NCBI GenBank assembly: GCA_006384855.1
Contig: VCJN01003563.1
Coordinates: 372,001-436,000, forward strand
Length of the DNA stretch: 64,000 nucleotides
Origin: Tetraselmis striata
Taxonomy: Eukaryota; Chlorophyta; Chlorodendrophyceae; Chlorodendrales; Chlorodendraceae
Direction: 5' to 3'
Below, in pieces: positions 32,564-42,361 of this stretch; the first letter of the stretch is position 1; the number at the start of each line of letters is the position of its first letter. A model generated the notes under the pieces. It did no database searches. It had not been told where the DNA came from and worked only from the letters and a program-made list of their open reading frames with translations. The translations under genes and the position numbers were made by a program.

Positions 32564-35500
32564 TCCCCTACCTCTTGGGTTGAGCGGAGGAAAAGGAGAG
32601 CCGCGTCCGAAATCGCCTGGAATACGAGAGAATCGATACCGGTGGCAATACGGTTTTATCACGGATTTTTAGGCGTCCGTCCTCCGTCCTCCGTCCGTCC
32701 TCGTGTGCTGCGTCTTCGTGAATGAACCGTCATACGTTCGATCTGTGCTCGTTTGATTTCTAGGCACACCTCCGAAGACGGTAAGGTTCTGAATTGATGC
32801 GCGTGTATTCTAGCCCAGGCACGTCATATATTCGTCTGAAACGCCAAAATAACGCGGTACCGCAGCGCGTTTTTACTGCTGAATCAGCAAGCGAGACTCG
32901 CCCTCTATATTTATACAGCGACTATGTACAAGGTGGTCCGAGGATATGCTGTAGTAACATGATGCTGTAAAAAGGGGTCGCCGCGGTGCGGGGGCAGTCC
33001 GCCGACCCGGGGCCCGGCGTCCGTCGACGGACGGGCGACGGTCGAACGGCGGCGTCCGGCGTCCGGTGCTCGTACAGGCGGCGGGCGTGGCGATTCGCGC
33101 CGTGCCCGCCCCGTAGACCTGACGACCGGCCCGACCTGCGCGGCCTCGTGCGGGATGCGGGCCGCCTGTAGGCGGCTTGTACTGTATTGCTGATCTTGCA
33201 GTGCTGCTTTTTTTTTTTTTTTTGGGTAATATAATACCACTTTTAGCGGTGGGTTGGGTACCGGCCTTTTTGTAATGCACACCAGTGGTCAGCGGCCCGC
33301 TTTTACGCGGCTTGCAGATTTTATCTGTTTTACAAAATAAATTACTGACAAATCTAACGCTAAAAGCAGTATTACCCGGAAACAACAGTATTACAAGATC
33401 AACACGACAAGCCGGCTAAAAGCGGCCCGCATCCCGCACGGCCGCACCACGCTCAACCCAAGAGGTAGGGGCACCTCCACAAATCCCCGGCGCGAAGCGC
33501 CGCTTAGTATTATTCCCCTACCTCTTGGGTTTTGGGTTGAGCGGAGGAAAAGGAGAGCCGCGTCCGAAATCGCCTGGAATACGAGAGAATCGATACCGGT
33601 TACAATACGGTTATATCACGGAGTTTTTAGGCGTCCGTCCTCCGTCCTCCGTCCTCCGTCCGTCCTCCAGTGCTGCGTCTTCGCGTATGAACCGTCATAC
33701 GTTCGATCTGTGCTCGTTTGATTTCTAGGCACACCTCCGAAGACGGCAAGATTCTGAATGGATGCGCGTGTATTCTAGCCCAGGCACGTCATGTATTCGT
33801 CTGAAACGCCAAAATAACGCGGTACCGCAGCGCGTTTTTATTGCTGAATCAGCAAGCGAGACTCGCCCTCTATATTTATACAGCGACTATATACATATAC
33901 ACGGTGGTCCGAGGATATGTGCTGTATTAACATGATGGTGTAAAAAGGGGTCGCCGCGGTGCGGGGGCAGTCCGCCGACCCGGGGCCCGGCGTCCGTCGA
34001 CGGACGGGCGACGGTCGAACGGCGGCGTCCGGCGTCCGGTGCCGGTACAGGCGGCGGGCGTGGCGATTCGCGCCGTGCCCGCCCCGTAGACCTGACGACC
34101 GGCCCGACCTGCGCGGCCTCGTGCGGGATGCGGGCCGCCTGTAGGCGGCTTGTACTGTATTGCTGATCTTGCAGTGCTGCCTTTTTTTTTTTTTTTTGGG
34201 TAATACCACTTTTAGCGGTGGGTTGGGTACCGGCCTTTTTGTAATGCACACCAGTGGTCAGCGGCCCGCTTTTACGCGGCTTGCAGATTTAATCTGTTTT
34301 ACAAAATAATACGTCTCTTTTGAAAAACAATAAATTACTGACAAATCTAACGCTAAAAGCATTATTACCCGGAAACAACAGTATTATTACAAGATCAACA
34401 CGACAAGCCGGCTAAAAGCGGCCCGCATCCCGCACCAGGCTCAACCCAAGAGGTAGGGGCACCTCCACAGATCCCCGGCGCGAAGCGCCGCTTAGTTCCC
34501 CTACCTCTTGGGTTGAGCGGAGGAAAAGGAGAGCCGCGTCCGAAATCGCCTGGAATACGAGAGAATCGATACCGGTTACAATACGGTTCTATCACGGATT
34601 TTTAGGCGTCCGTCCTCCGTCCGTCCGTCCGTCCTCCTGTGCTGCGTCTTCGCGTATGAACCGTCATACGTTCGATCTGTGCTCGTTTGATTTCTAGGCA
34701 CACCTCCGAAGACGGCAAGATTCTGAATGGATGCGCGTGTATTCTAGCTCAGGCACGTCATGTATTCGTCTGAAACGCCAAAATAACGCGGTACCGCAGC
34801 GCGTTTTTATTGCTGAATCAGCATTCGAGACTATATTCAGCGACTATTCCTTACCTACACACGGTAGTCCAAGTATGGTGCTGTAAAAAGGGGTCGCCGC
34901 GGTGCGGGGGCAGTCCGCCGACCCGGGGCCCGGCGTCCGTCGACGGACGGGCGACGGTCGAGCGGCGGCGTCCGGCGTCCGGTGCCGGTACAGGCGGCGG
35001 GCGTGGCGATTCGCGCCGTGCCCGCCCCGTAGACCTGACGACCGGCCCGACCTGCGCGGCCTCGTGCGGGATGCGGGCCGCCTGTAAGCGGCTTGTACTG
35101 TATTGCTGATCTTGCAGTGCTGCTTTTTTTTTTTTTTGGGTTGGGTACCGGCCTTTTTGTAATGCACACCAGTGGTCAGCGGCCCGCTTTTACGCGGCTT
35201 GCAGATTTAATCTGTTTTACAAAATAAATAAATACGTCTCTTTTGAAAAATAAATTACTGACAAATCTAACGCTAAAAGCATTATTACCCGGAAACAACA
35301 GTAGTATTACAAGATCAACACTGCAAGCCGGCTAAAAGCGGCCCGCATCCCGCACGGCCGCACCACGCTCAACCCAAGAGGTAGGGGCACCTCCACAGAT
35401 CCCCGGCGCGAAGCGCCGCTTAGTATACATATGTATGTGCATATTCCCCTACCTCTTGGGTTTTGGGTTGAGCGGAGGAAAAGGAGAGCCGCGTCCGAAA

Positions 35501-36368
35501 TCGCCTGGAATACGAGAGAATCAATACCGGTTACAATACGGTTATATCACGGAGTTTTTAGGCGTCCGTCCTCCGTCCTCCGTCCGTCCTCCTGTGCTGC
35601 GTCTTCGTGAATGAACCGTCATACGTTCGATCTGTGCTCGTTTGATTTCTAGGCACACCTCCGACGACGGTAAGATTCTGAATGGATGCGCGTGTATTCT
35701 AGCCCAGGCACGTCATATATTCGTCTGAAACGCCAAAATAACGCGGTACCGCAGCGCGTTTTTATTGCTGAATCAGCAAGCGACACTATTCAGCGACTAT
35801 TCCTTACCTATACGGTAGTCCAAGTATGGTGCTGTAAAAAGGGGTCGCCGCGGTGCGGGGGCAGTCCGCCGACCCGGGGCCCGGCGTCCGTCGACGGACG
35901 GGCGACGGTCGAACGACGGCGTCCGGCGTCCGGTGCCGGTACAGGCGGCGGGCGTGGCGATTCGCGCCGTGCCCGCCCCGTAGACCTGACGACCGGCCCG
36001 ACCTGCGCGGCCTCGTGCGGGATGCGGGCCGCCTGTAGGCGGCTTGTACTGTATTGCTGATCTTGCAGTGCTTTTTTTTTTTTTTTTTGGGTTGGGTACC
36101 GGCCTTTTTGTAATGCACACCAGTGGTCAGCGGCCCGCTTTTACGCGGCTTGCAGATTTACTCTGTTTTACAAAATAATACGTCTCTTTTGAAAAATAAA
36201 TTACTGACAAATCTAACGCTAAAAGCATTATTACCCGGAAAAAACAGTAGTATTACAAGATCAACACTGCAAGCCGGCTAAAAACGGCCCGCATCCCGCA
36301 CGGCCGCACCACGCTCAACCCAAGAGGTAGGGGCACCTCCACAGATCCCCGGCGCGAAGCGCCGCTTA

Positions 36369-36832
36369 TGTATATGTATGTGGATATATGTGTACATATA
36401 TGTACATATATATATATGTATATATGTATAAAAAGTATATATACTTTTTTATCGGGTTTTGCTGGATGGCGAAATGCCGCGCGCACCTGCCGCCGGGTAG
36501 ATGCTACCCGTGCTACCCTGCAGTGGTACTCGTAGCGCGGCGCGGCGAGCAGTGCCACCTCCCGAGTTGTATGCTCGCTCGCTCACCGCAATCTACGCAG
36601 ACGGAAAGGTACTCGACACGCTGTCTGGTAGTTTTAACACGACTCGCACAACCCCACTCGTAAGCATTAGGGCCAGAATCCTCATCTTCGCTCATTCTAC
36701 GGCTCTCTACCCGTGCCGCCTTCGCCAGGAGGAACGGGAGCGACGGGGGCGCCGAATATACATGAACGATAGAGTAGTCGAGTGGGTTGACCTGGAAGAC
36801 GAACCGCCACACGCTCGTGGGAAAAAGCACCC
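36369..36832. other. AT microsatellite remnant and upstream region of the vWA-PRU gene
   Basis: 36369-36450 is a degenerate TATATG/TACATA microsatellite, the right flank of the rolling-circle array. The remaining 380 bp has no supported gene and must hold the promoter and 5' UTR of the gene starting at 36833. Confidence 0.5.
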
Positions 36833-38968
36833 ATGGCCGAGGCGCTGACAGTGGTCCTGGACAACAGCGAGGCAGCGCGGGATGAGGACGGTGATACTGG
36901 ATTTTCGCGTCTCCAGGCTCAACTGGAAGCAGCCGCGACGCTGGCGCTGTCCCGCTACCCTGGGGCCGAGGTGACACTCGTGTCGTCAGTCGGCCGGCTC
37001 AGCGAGCGGCGGCGCGGCCCCTTCGCAACCTTCAGCAACACCGAGGTAGAGCGAATTAGGGACCTACGCGTCGAGCTATACCCGGAGCCCTCTATCGGGG
37101 CCAGTCAAAGCCTTCGACAGGCCATCTCCAGGGCGTGCCTGCGATATAAGGCGTCGCGCAACTTCGCGGTGTGGGTCCTGACCGCCTCGCCTGAGGGCCT
37201 GTCGAATCTTTCCGTCGACGCCATGCCGCACGGACTAGTCCCCCGTGGGGGTCACTTGAACTTCGCGTACTGGGACGATGTGAACCTTCTCCAATCTCAC
37301 ACCGCTTTGGAGGAACTGACACGGTGCAAAGATGGCGCGGACTGCGTTTGGCCATATGCCTGTGAGCACTGCGGGCACTGCCTGCGGGTGACGCGTAGCC
37401 TGGGGGAGTCACTTCGCACTGCGGTGCTTCCCGGGATACCCGCCGATGTAGCTGGCGAAGTGAGCTGCATTCCTGGTAAATCACTTATTGGCATCGACGA
37501 AGCTTCTTCCTCTGCGATGCAAGCGCCCGGCAGGGAGTCCCAGGCACCTGCTGCACTTCAACAGTGCAGCATCCAAGAGAAGATGGTTGCGGACAGCCAG
37601 GTATACTCCAGCTCGTCGGCAAGGGCTGCGGCATCGCGCGCCCTGCAATCCGACACCTCAGTACAGGTCATGCTGATGCATGCAGAGCAAGAGCCTGGTT
37701 CAGCGGATCAAAATCCCTACGCTCCATCGTCACCGGCAAAGCACGTGCCAGTTCGAATGGTGTCACCCGGCGAGCTCATCCGCCTCATGCATAAGCTCAC
37801 CACTCCTCTTGCCTACGTGAAAGCGGGTCGGCTTCTCAAGACGCGGCGTCGTCGCACTGGTGACAGCGCATGGAATGACGGCACGCTTACGCTGCAGCCC
37901 GACGGAATGAGGAAGGGCTGCCTGTCTCTGTGGCAGCTAGCCGATGCATCGTTGCTGCTTCTCTGGGCTCCCCGGAAAGGCGCGCTACGGCCAGACAACA
38001 TATGGGACAGAGCCCCACCAACCTGTCCCTGGGGCATGGTTGAGCAACCATCCAAGACAATCATCCTGGGCTGCCTCCCTGCACCGCCTGACGCCAGTGA
38101 AGGTGCAAGCATACAGAGCGGTGCGCCCACAGTATCCATCGTCCCGGCTGTGCCTGGAGATGAGAGCGGGCGGTGCTTTGCTGTGGTCACTACCGAGCCA
38201 GACGAGGCAGAGACGGCGCGGTTCTTCTGGCTTCAAGGCAACAAGATCGGCGAGGAGATGGAGCACCTGGACAAGATGCAGGAATGCCTGGCAGGTGGCT
38301 CAGATACCCGTGACATGCAATCAGCGATGTCAAGCGCGGGGTTGCTGCTGAGTACCTTGGCATCCAGCAACAACCAGGTGCAGAGAAAGCTCTTCCAAAA
38401 CGCACCGCGTCAAGTCACTCTTAAACTTCACGAGGCGCACGCATCGGCGTCCCCAGGGCCCCCCATCCCTGGGCATTTGCGCACACCTGCTCCCGCAGCA
38501 ACAATCCAGCAAGAGCAGCCCCGCGAACAGTGGCGGCAGAGGGTGGCAGGAGCAAAGCTTGGTGCCAATGGACGGGGCCGGAGGTCGTTGCCTCAAGGGC
38601 AAACCACTGCTCGGTCTCAACCTGAAGCGAGCCCTCACCAGACACCATGTCTCCAGCCCCCTTTGGCTTCTCAGGCGCACCCAGGGAAAGCCTCAACAGC
38701 GCGGCGGACACAGTCTGCAGCAAGCCATGGCGACGCCCCACAAGCAAGCACAAGTGCGTCTGGACAGCCGAGCAAACAGCTCCAGCATGCCCCAAATTCG
38801 CCAGGACGCCTCTACGACGAACACACTCCATGCGAGCCATGCGCACACATTGGCATTGAGTCAACAGCCCGGCTGAATGGGAAAAACAAGAGCATGCAAA
38901 ATTGCCAGCCACCACCTAGTGCCGGCCAGACTATCACGCTAGAAAATCTGGATTCGACTTTCCAGTGA
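36833..38968 (+). CDS. Fusion of an Rpn10-like vWA domain and an Rpn13-like PRU domain
   Basis: A single exon of 711 codons. Residues 1 to about 185 resemble the vWA domain of proteasome subunit Rpn10: LTVVLDNSE (5-13), RLQAQLEAA, then SLRQAISRACLRYK and FAVWVLTASPEG. A CEHCGHC cluster follows (about 178-184). Residues about 329-490 resemble the PRU domain of Rpn13/ADRM1: VKAGRL, LTLQPDGMRKGCLSL, ASLLLLWAPR, a loop of about 45 extra residues, and ARFFWLQ, matching the family's KRLFFWMQ strand. In known proteasomes these are two subunits: the vWA docks Rpn10 on the lid/base and PRU binds Rpn2 and ubiquitin. No UIM helix or clear DEUBAD domain is visible; the tail from 490 is low-complexity. 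A TGTAA lies about 42 nt after the stop. A proteasome role is inference. Confidence 0.75.
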   Translation: MAEALTVVLDNSEAARDEDGDTGFSRLQAQLEAAATLALSRYPGAEVTLVSSVGRLSERRRGPFATFSNTEVERIRDLRVELYPEPSIGASQSLRQAISRACLRYKASRNFAVWVLTASPEGLSNLSVDAMPHGLVPRGGHLNFAYWDDVNLLQSHTALEELTRCKDGADCVWPYACEHCGHCLRVTRSLGESLRTAVLPGIPADVAGEVSCIPGKSLIGIDEASSSAMQAPGRESQAPAALQQCSIQEKMVADSQVYSSSSARAAASRALQSDTSVQVMLMHAEQEPGSADQNPYAPSSPAKHVPVRMVSPGELIRLMHKLTTPLAYVKAGRLLKTRRRRTGDSAWNDGTLTLQPDGMRKGCLSLWQLADASLLLLWAPRKGALRPDNIWDRAPPTCPWGMVEQPSKTIILGCLPAPPDASEGASIQSGAPTVSIVPAVPGDESGRCFAVVTTEPDEAETARFFWLQGNKIGEEMEHLDKMQECLAGGSDTRDMQSAMSSAGLLLSTLASSNNQVQRKLFQNAPRQVTLKLHEAHASASPGPPIPGHLRTPAPAATIQQEQPREQWRQRVAGAKLGANGRGRRSLPQGQTTARSQPEASPHQTPCLQPPLASQAHPGKASTARRTQSAASHGDAPQASTSASGQPSKQLQHAPNSPGRLYDEHTPCEPCAHIGIESTARLNGKNKSMQNCQPPPSAGQTITLENLDSTFQ

Positions 38969-39057
38969 ACCTTTCAAGTGAGACAGCGGTCAGGCAGTGT
39001 CGGAGGCAATGTAACAATGAATCGAGCTGCATCATGCCTCCGTGTTTCATTACAAGC

Positions 39058-39085
<28 letters not shown>
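39058..39085. repeat. G28 homopolymer run between convergent genes
   Basis: Longest pure G run in the window, in the 285-bp space between the stops of the vWA-PRU gene (+) and the membrane-protein gene (-). Confidence 0.9.
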
Positions 39086-39088
<3 letters not shown>

Positions 39089-39253
39089 CGCCCTGACAGC
39101 TCAATGTCTGGCCGATATGTCACTTTTTCTGGTAAGTTAGAAATTGGCCAGCTCTGGCAGCTAATTGTCATCGAATGCAAACCTTGACATCTGCTCTCTC
39201 TCTGAATTGTCGTACCTGCGGGACACGCGGCACGCAGTGTCAGCGCCTAAAAC

Positions 39254-41719
39254 TCAGCGGGCAATGGGAGCAACGCTGGTGTGGGGCACTCCATACCTGG
39301 ACATGTCCCAATCTCCCAGCGATGCCACCCCGGATGCTGCAGAACCGGGGCGGTTGCTGGCAGTGCTGCCAGGGCGTGCGCTGGGATCCCTGGGCTTCGG
39401 CCCACTTGGCTTGGGGGTTAAATACGTCGCTGGCTCCAGCTCTTCAAAGTCACTATCCTCGTCCGCATGACCACTCGCCAGGGCGTCGAAGTGCTGGAGC
39501 CCCTTGTTGCCCTTCGCACGTGAGATTTGGTCGGCCAGGATGCCCATGCGGGGCGCGGTAACTGCCTTGGCCATGCTCTTGAGCGTAGGAGGCGGGCCGC
39601 GCTTGATGGCCTGGTACACATTGAAAGCTGCGCGTGCATTATCCGCAAGATCTGCCATGCCCCTGTCCCTGACTCGGCCAATGAGGAGATCCAGCGCCGA
39701 GGGTCGGACACTTGGCTCCGCGCCCTTCGACAGCAGTGCAATCTGATGCTCCAGCTGCGGATGCACAATGTCACCACAGCGCGCCGTCAGCCGCCTCTCC
39801 CCACCCTTCATACACACAGCTGCAGTGCGGTGTGGGGTCGCACATGGCAGTATAGGTGCATGTTGGATGTGAGTTGGGGTGCTAAGCATGGTGTACCTCA
39901 ACCACATCCAGGCCAATCTTGCTCTTGAACGCCTCGCCTTGAGCGTTTTCCATTCTCACCATCATCATCAGGTTGGCGGTAACCGGCACGGATGTGAAGA
40001 TGACCGCGAGTAGGCCCTGTATATTGGTAGAAGGGGGGATCAGCATGGAGGCGGTAAGTCGTTGGTCGGCCAGGAGACGAGCAACATTGCTGTTGGTCTA
40101 GCAGCGACACGCAGCCATAATCACGCCCCCTTGCGGCGCAGCGCACCATGATGGATGTCAGCGTCATCCCGTTCCCCAGGCCAATGATCACGTTTCGGCA
40201 TACCTCCACCGGCCACGCCTGGCAGGTCTTGCACGCGCCTATCTCCGCAAAGTCTTGCTGCAGAGTCCAGTGAACATGCTAAAATCAGACCAAGCTTCCC
40301 TTGGAACAGAGTATACGTGCTTGACATTCTTTATAGGGTCTTCGGGCTGTGTCACTCAAGGGGAGGAGGGATATAGCAATGCGCGGCGGTGGATGAGGGC
40401 AAGAGTTGCAGCTCACCACCGTGCACTCATTTGTCCAGCTGCATCGGCAGCCGGCACATCCTACATAGGCGGCCTGAACCACCTCGCACCTGAGAATCAC
40501 CAGAGACGGCTCGTCAGAGGCGCAAGCGGGCGGCCCCGCGTAGCGTGTACGTGTCAGAGGCGAGATCAGATGCCAGCACGTGCACTCACCGAGATTCCAT
40601 GTCATAGTATACAGACACCGCGAACGCTCCGAGGCAAATTCCGAGCATGTAGCCAAACGCGACGTGAATCGCCAGCAGCATGGGGATCTTCTTGTGTGCT
40701 GCCCACATACCCTGAGCAAAGGCATGGTACACCACATGGGATGAGCGCAAGGACTGATACGGCGGGAGACAGCATGTCTGAAGGGAGTCTGTGGACTGGG
40801 TGGCAAGATTTGGGTGTGAAACGGGAAAGCAGCGGGCGGTCTGCTCGCACCAGGCCGCCAATGGCGAGCGCGGCCATCCAGTACGTCACCGTGATTTCAG
40901 TCATGCGCAGGTCGTAATGATACCACTGCAAGACGCAGCGAATGTCTCAGTCACAACAGTGCTGCTTTCTCAGCCGGAACATGCACCAAAGTAAAACCTG
41001 CGTTTTCAATGAAAGGGGCGGCGCTCACGATGAAGTGGTCCACGAGGGGGAGCACGCCGGTGGCCATGATCGCCAGGCCGCTAGAGACCATCGACTGCAG
41101 CCCGGAGCAGCAATCACTCAGAATATGCATGATGCAAATCATGAATACGGGGGCGCGGGCCGGTGGGCGTGGCGTGGTCCCTCCGCTGCACCTACCAGGG
41201 TGCCCAGGTCCGTGACGTTCCAGCGCAGCCGGACGTCTACCTCCTCGTCTTTGGAGAACATCTTGGCATCGAAGGTGGACTTGTTGCCGCGCACTGCGGG
41301 GGGGGGGGGGGGGGGGGGGGGGTCAGCGAAGGGCGGCTAACGAGTGCAAAACATGCCTTACGTCTTGCAAAGATGTCTTCAGCGCCCAAGTTGGCAGGCG
41401 AGAGGGGCGCCAGCAGTACAACAATACCCACCCCTGTCATATATTGGGGGATAGGCGCCTGTCGCTGCACACCTCGCAGAATCTCGTCGTCGTCATCCTC
41501 ATCCTCCTCATTATCAAAGTCGTCGTACTGGTCTGCATTGAAGGTCGTGCGTTGCACGGTGGTACGGGCCAGCATCTCCTCATAGCTCTCCGTGTACCGC
41601 CCCTCCTCCCTAGGCTTCAAGATGGAGCGCGCCGCTGGGCTCGGCGCGATAGGGCTCAGCGGGGTCACCTCAGACTGCTCCACTGGCGCCAGGCGCAGCT
41701 TGCCCCACTTCGACGCCAT
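39254..41719 (-). CDS. Nine-exon multipass membrane protein of unknown family
   Basis: Exons on -: 41362-41719, 41196-41293, 41029-41094, 40851-40925, 40590-40753, 40417-40489, 40147-40257, 39897-40016, 39254-39805. Phases agree at each junction (1,0,0,0,2,0,0,0), which strongly supports the model; exon 8 could alternatively end at 39960. The protein of about 540 residues has an acidic cytosolic-type N-terminus (NADQYDDFDNEEDEDDDDE), about five hydrophobic segments (e.g. MTGVGIVVLLAPL, LAIMATGVLPLVDHFI, MLLAIHVAFGYMLGICLGAF, GLLAVIFTSVPVTANL), a Cys-rich loop (CAGCRCSWTNEC, then CKTC) between segments 4 and 5, and a long hydrophilic C-terminal tail ending in a Ser/Pro-rich stretch. Two donors are the unusual GTGCGA and GTGCGC. 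I do not recognise the family. Confidence 0.72.
41298..41322. repeat. G25 run serving as the pyrimidine tract of intron 1 (minus gene)
   Basis: In transcription sense this is C25 followed directly by GCAG and exon 2 of the membrane-protein gene. The acceptor is confirmed by phase (phase-1 donor at 41361, frame continues LRGNKSTFDAK). Confidence 0.82.
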
Positions 41720-42360
41720 GGCTGGCGCCGCTCTCAGTTCCTAACTCTGCCCCTGGACCTGGCGCTGCCGTGGTTCCAACGCGTGCCGGCACAGGGTGGG
41801 GCGCGGAACTCGTCAAGCTGCTGCTGCTGCGCGTGCCCGCCTCAGGAAGCAGCGCATGCCGCGACGACGGCGCGAGAACGATCAACGTACAGGTACCCGT
41901 TGATAGTACCCGTATAGCGACCTATTGCTGTTCCCATATATTATTCAGTAAGCCGGCGGTATACGAAGCGGGGCGCGCGAGATGCTGACGACGACGATTC
42001 GTCGCTACACATGTACGGGTACTTGTACATCAGCAGGCGGGCAGGCGCGCCGCCCTGGTACCAGCAGTACTACATTCACACCAGTACTGGTACAAGTACT
42101 GTGCCATTCTGGGGAACTGCCTTATTTTTTTGTAATTCACACGAGTACTGTGCCAGGCCCGTACCTTTGTAATTCACACCAGTACTGTGCCGGGCCTCGT
42201 GCGGGATGAAGGCCGCTTTACGGCGGCTTATTCCTGGGCTCATCTTTCTATGGAGTACTGCATAGTCGCTACTGCGTTTAGCGCAGTGGATTTCTTATAC
42301 TGCTGCTGGACTTTTTTGCACTTCACACCAGTGCTGGTACCGTACTACCGTACTGTAGGT
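41720..42360. other. Promoter side of the membrane gene, then a degenerate element related to the rolling-circle units
   Basis: No gene seen. From 42.06 kb there are four imperfect copies of a TTGTAATTCACACCAGTACTG-like motif, and at about 42185-42225 GCCTCGTGCGGGATG..GGCCGC...GGCGGCTTA, which matches the core of the 25.6-36.4 kb units. This is probably a diverged relative of that family. Confidence 0.45.
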
Positions 42361-42361
42361 A

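Larger units (their letters stand above)
25595..36368 (+). mobile_element. Tandem array of eleven Helentron-like (non-autonomous rolling-circle) units
   Basis: Unit starts at 25595, 26562, 27529, 28579, 29560, 30528, 31579, 32564, 33514, 34497 and 35445; the last ends at 36368. Each begins TCCCCTACCTCTTGGGTTGAG and near its right end carries the inverted copy, CTCAACCCAAGAGGTAGGGG, followed by about 40 bp that end in a GGCGC-GAA-GCGCC hairpin and GCTTA. An inverted repeat terminal on the left but set in from a hairpin on the right is the geometry of Helentron/HINE elements. Spacers are zero to about 20 bp of TACATA-like sequence, matching insertion into the flanking microsatellite. Units share a GC-rich core that stays open in several frames, a T tract followed by G, and no long ORF, hence non-autonomous. 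Confidence 0.7.

Noticed and set aside
26008-36060. Repeated 60-170 aa ORFs (RGQSADPGPGVRRRTGDGR and antisense partners) in every array unit
   Set aside because: All frames of one GC-rich core are open; no conserved start or codon bias, and length varies with the T tract.
25595-36368. CRISPR array or rDNA spacer
   Set aside because: Units are about 1 kb with no short spacer pattern, and no rRNA sequence is present.
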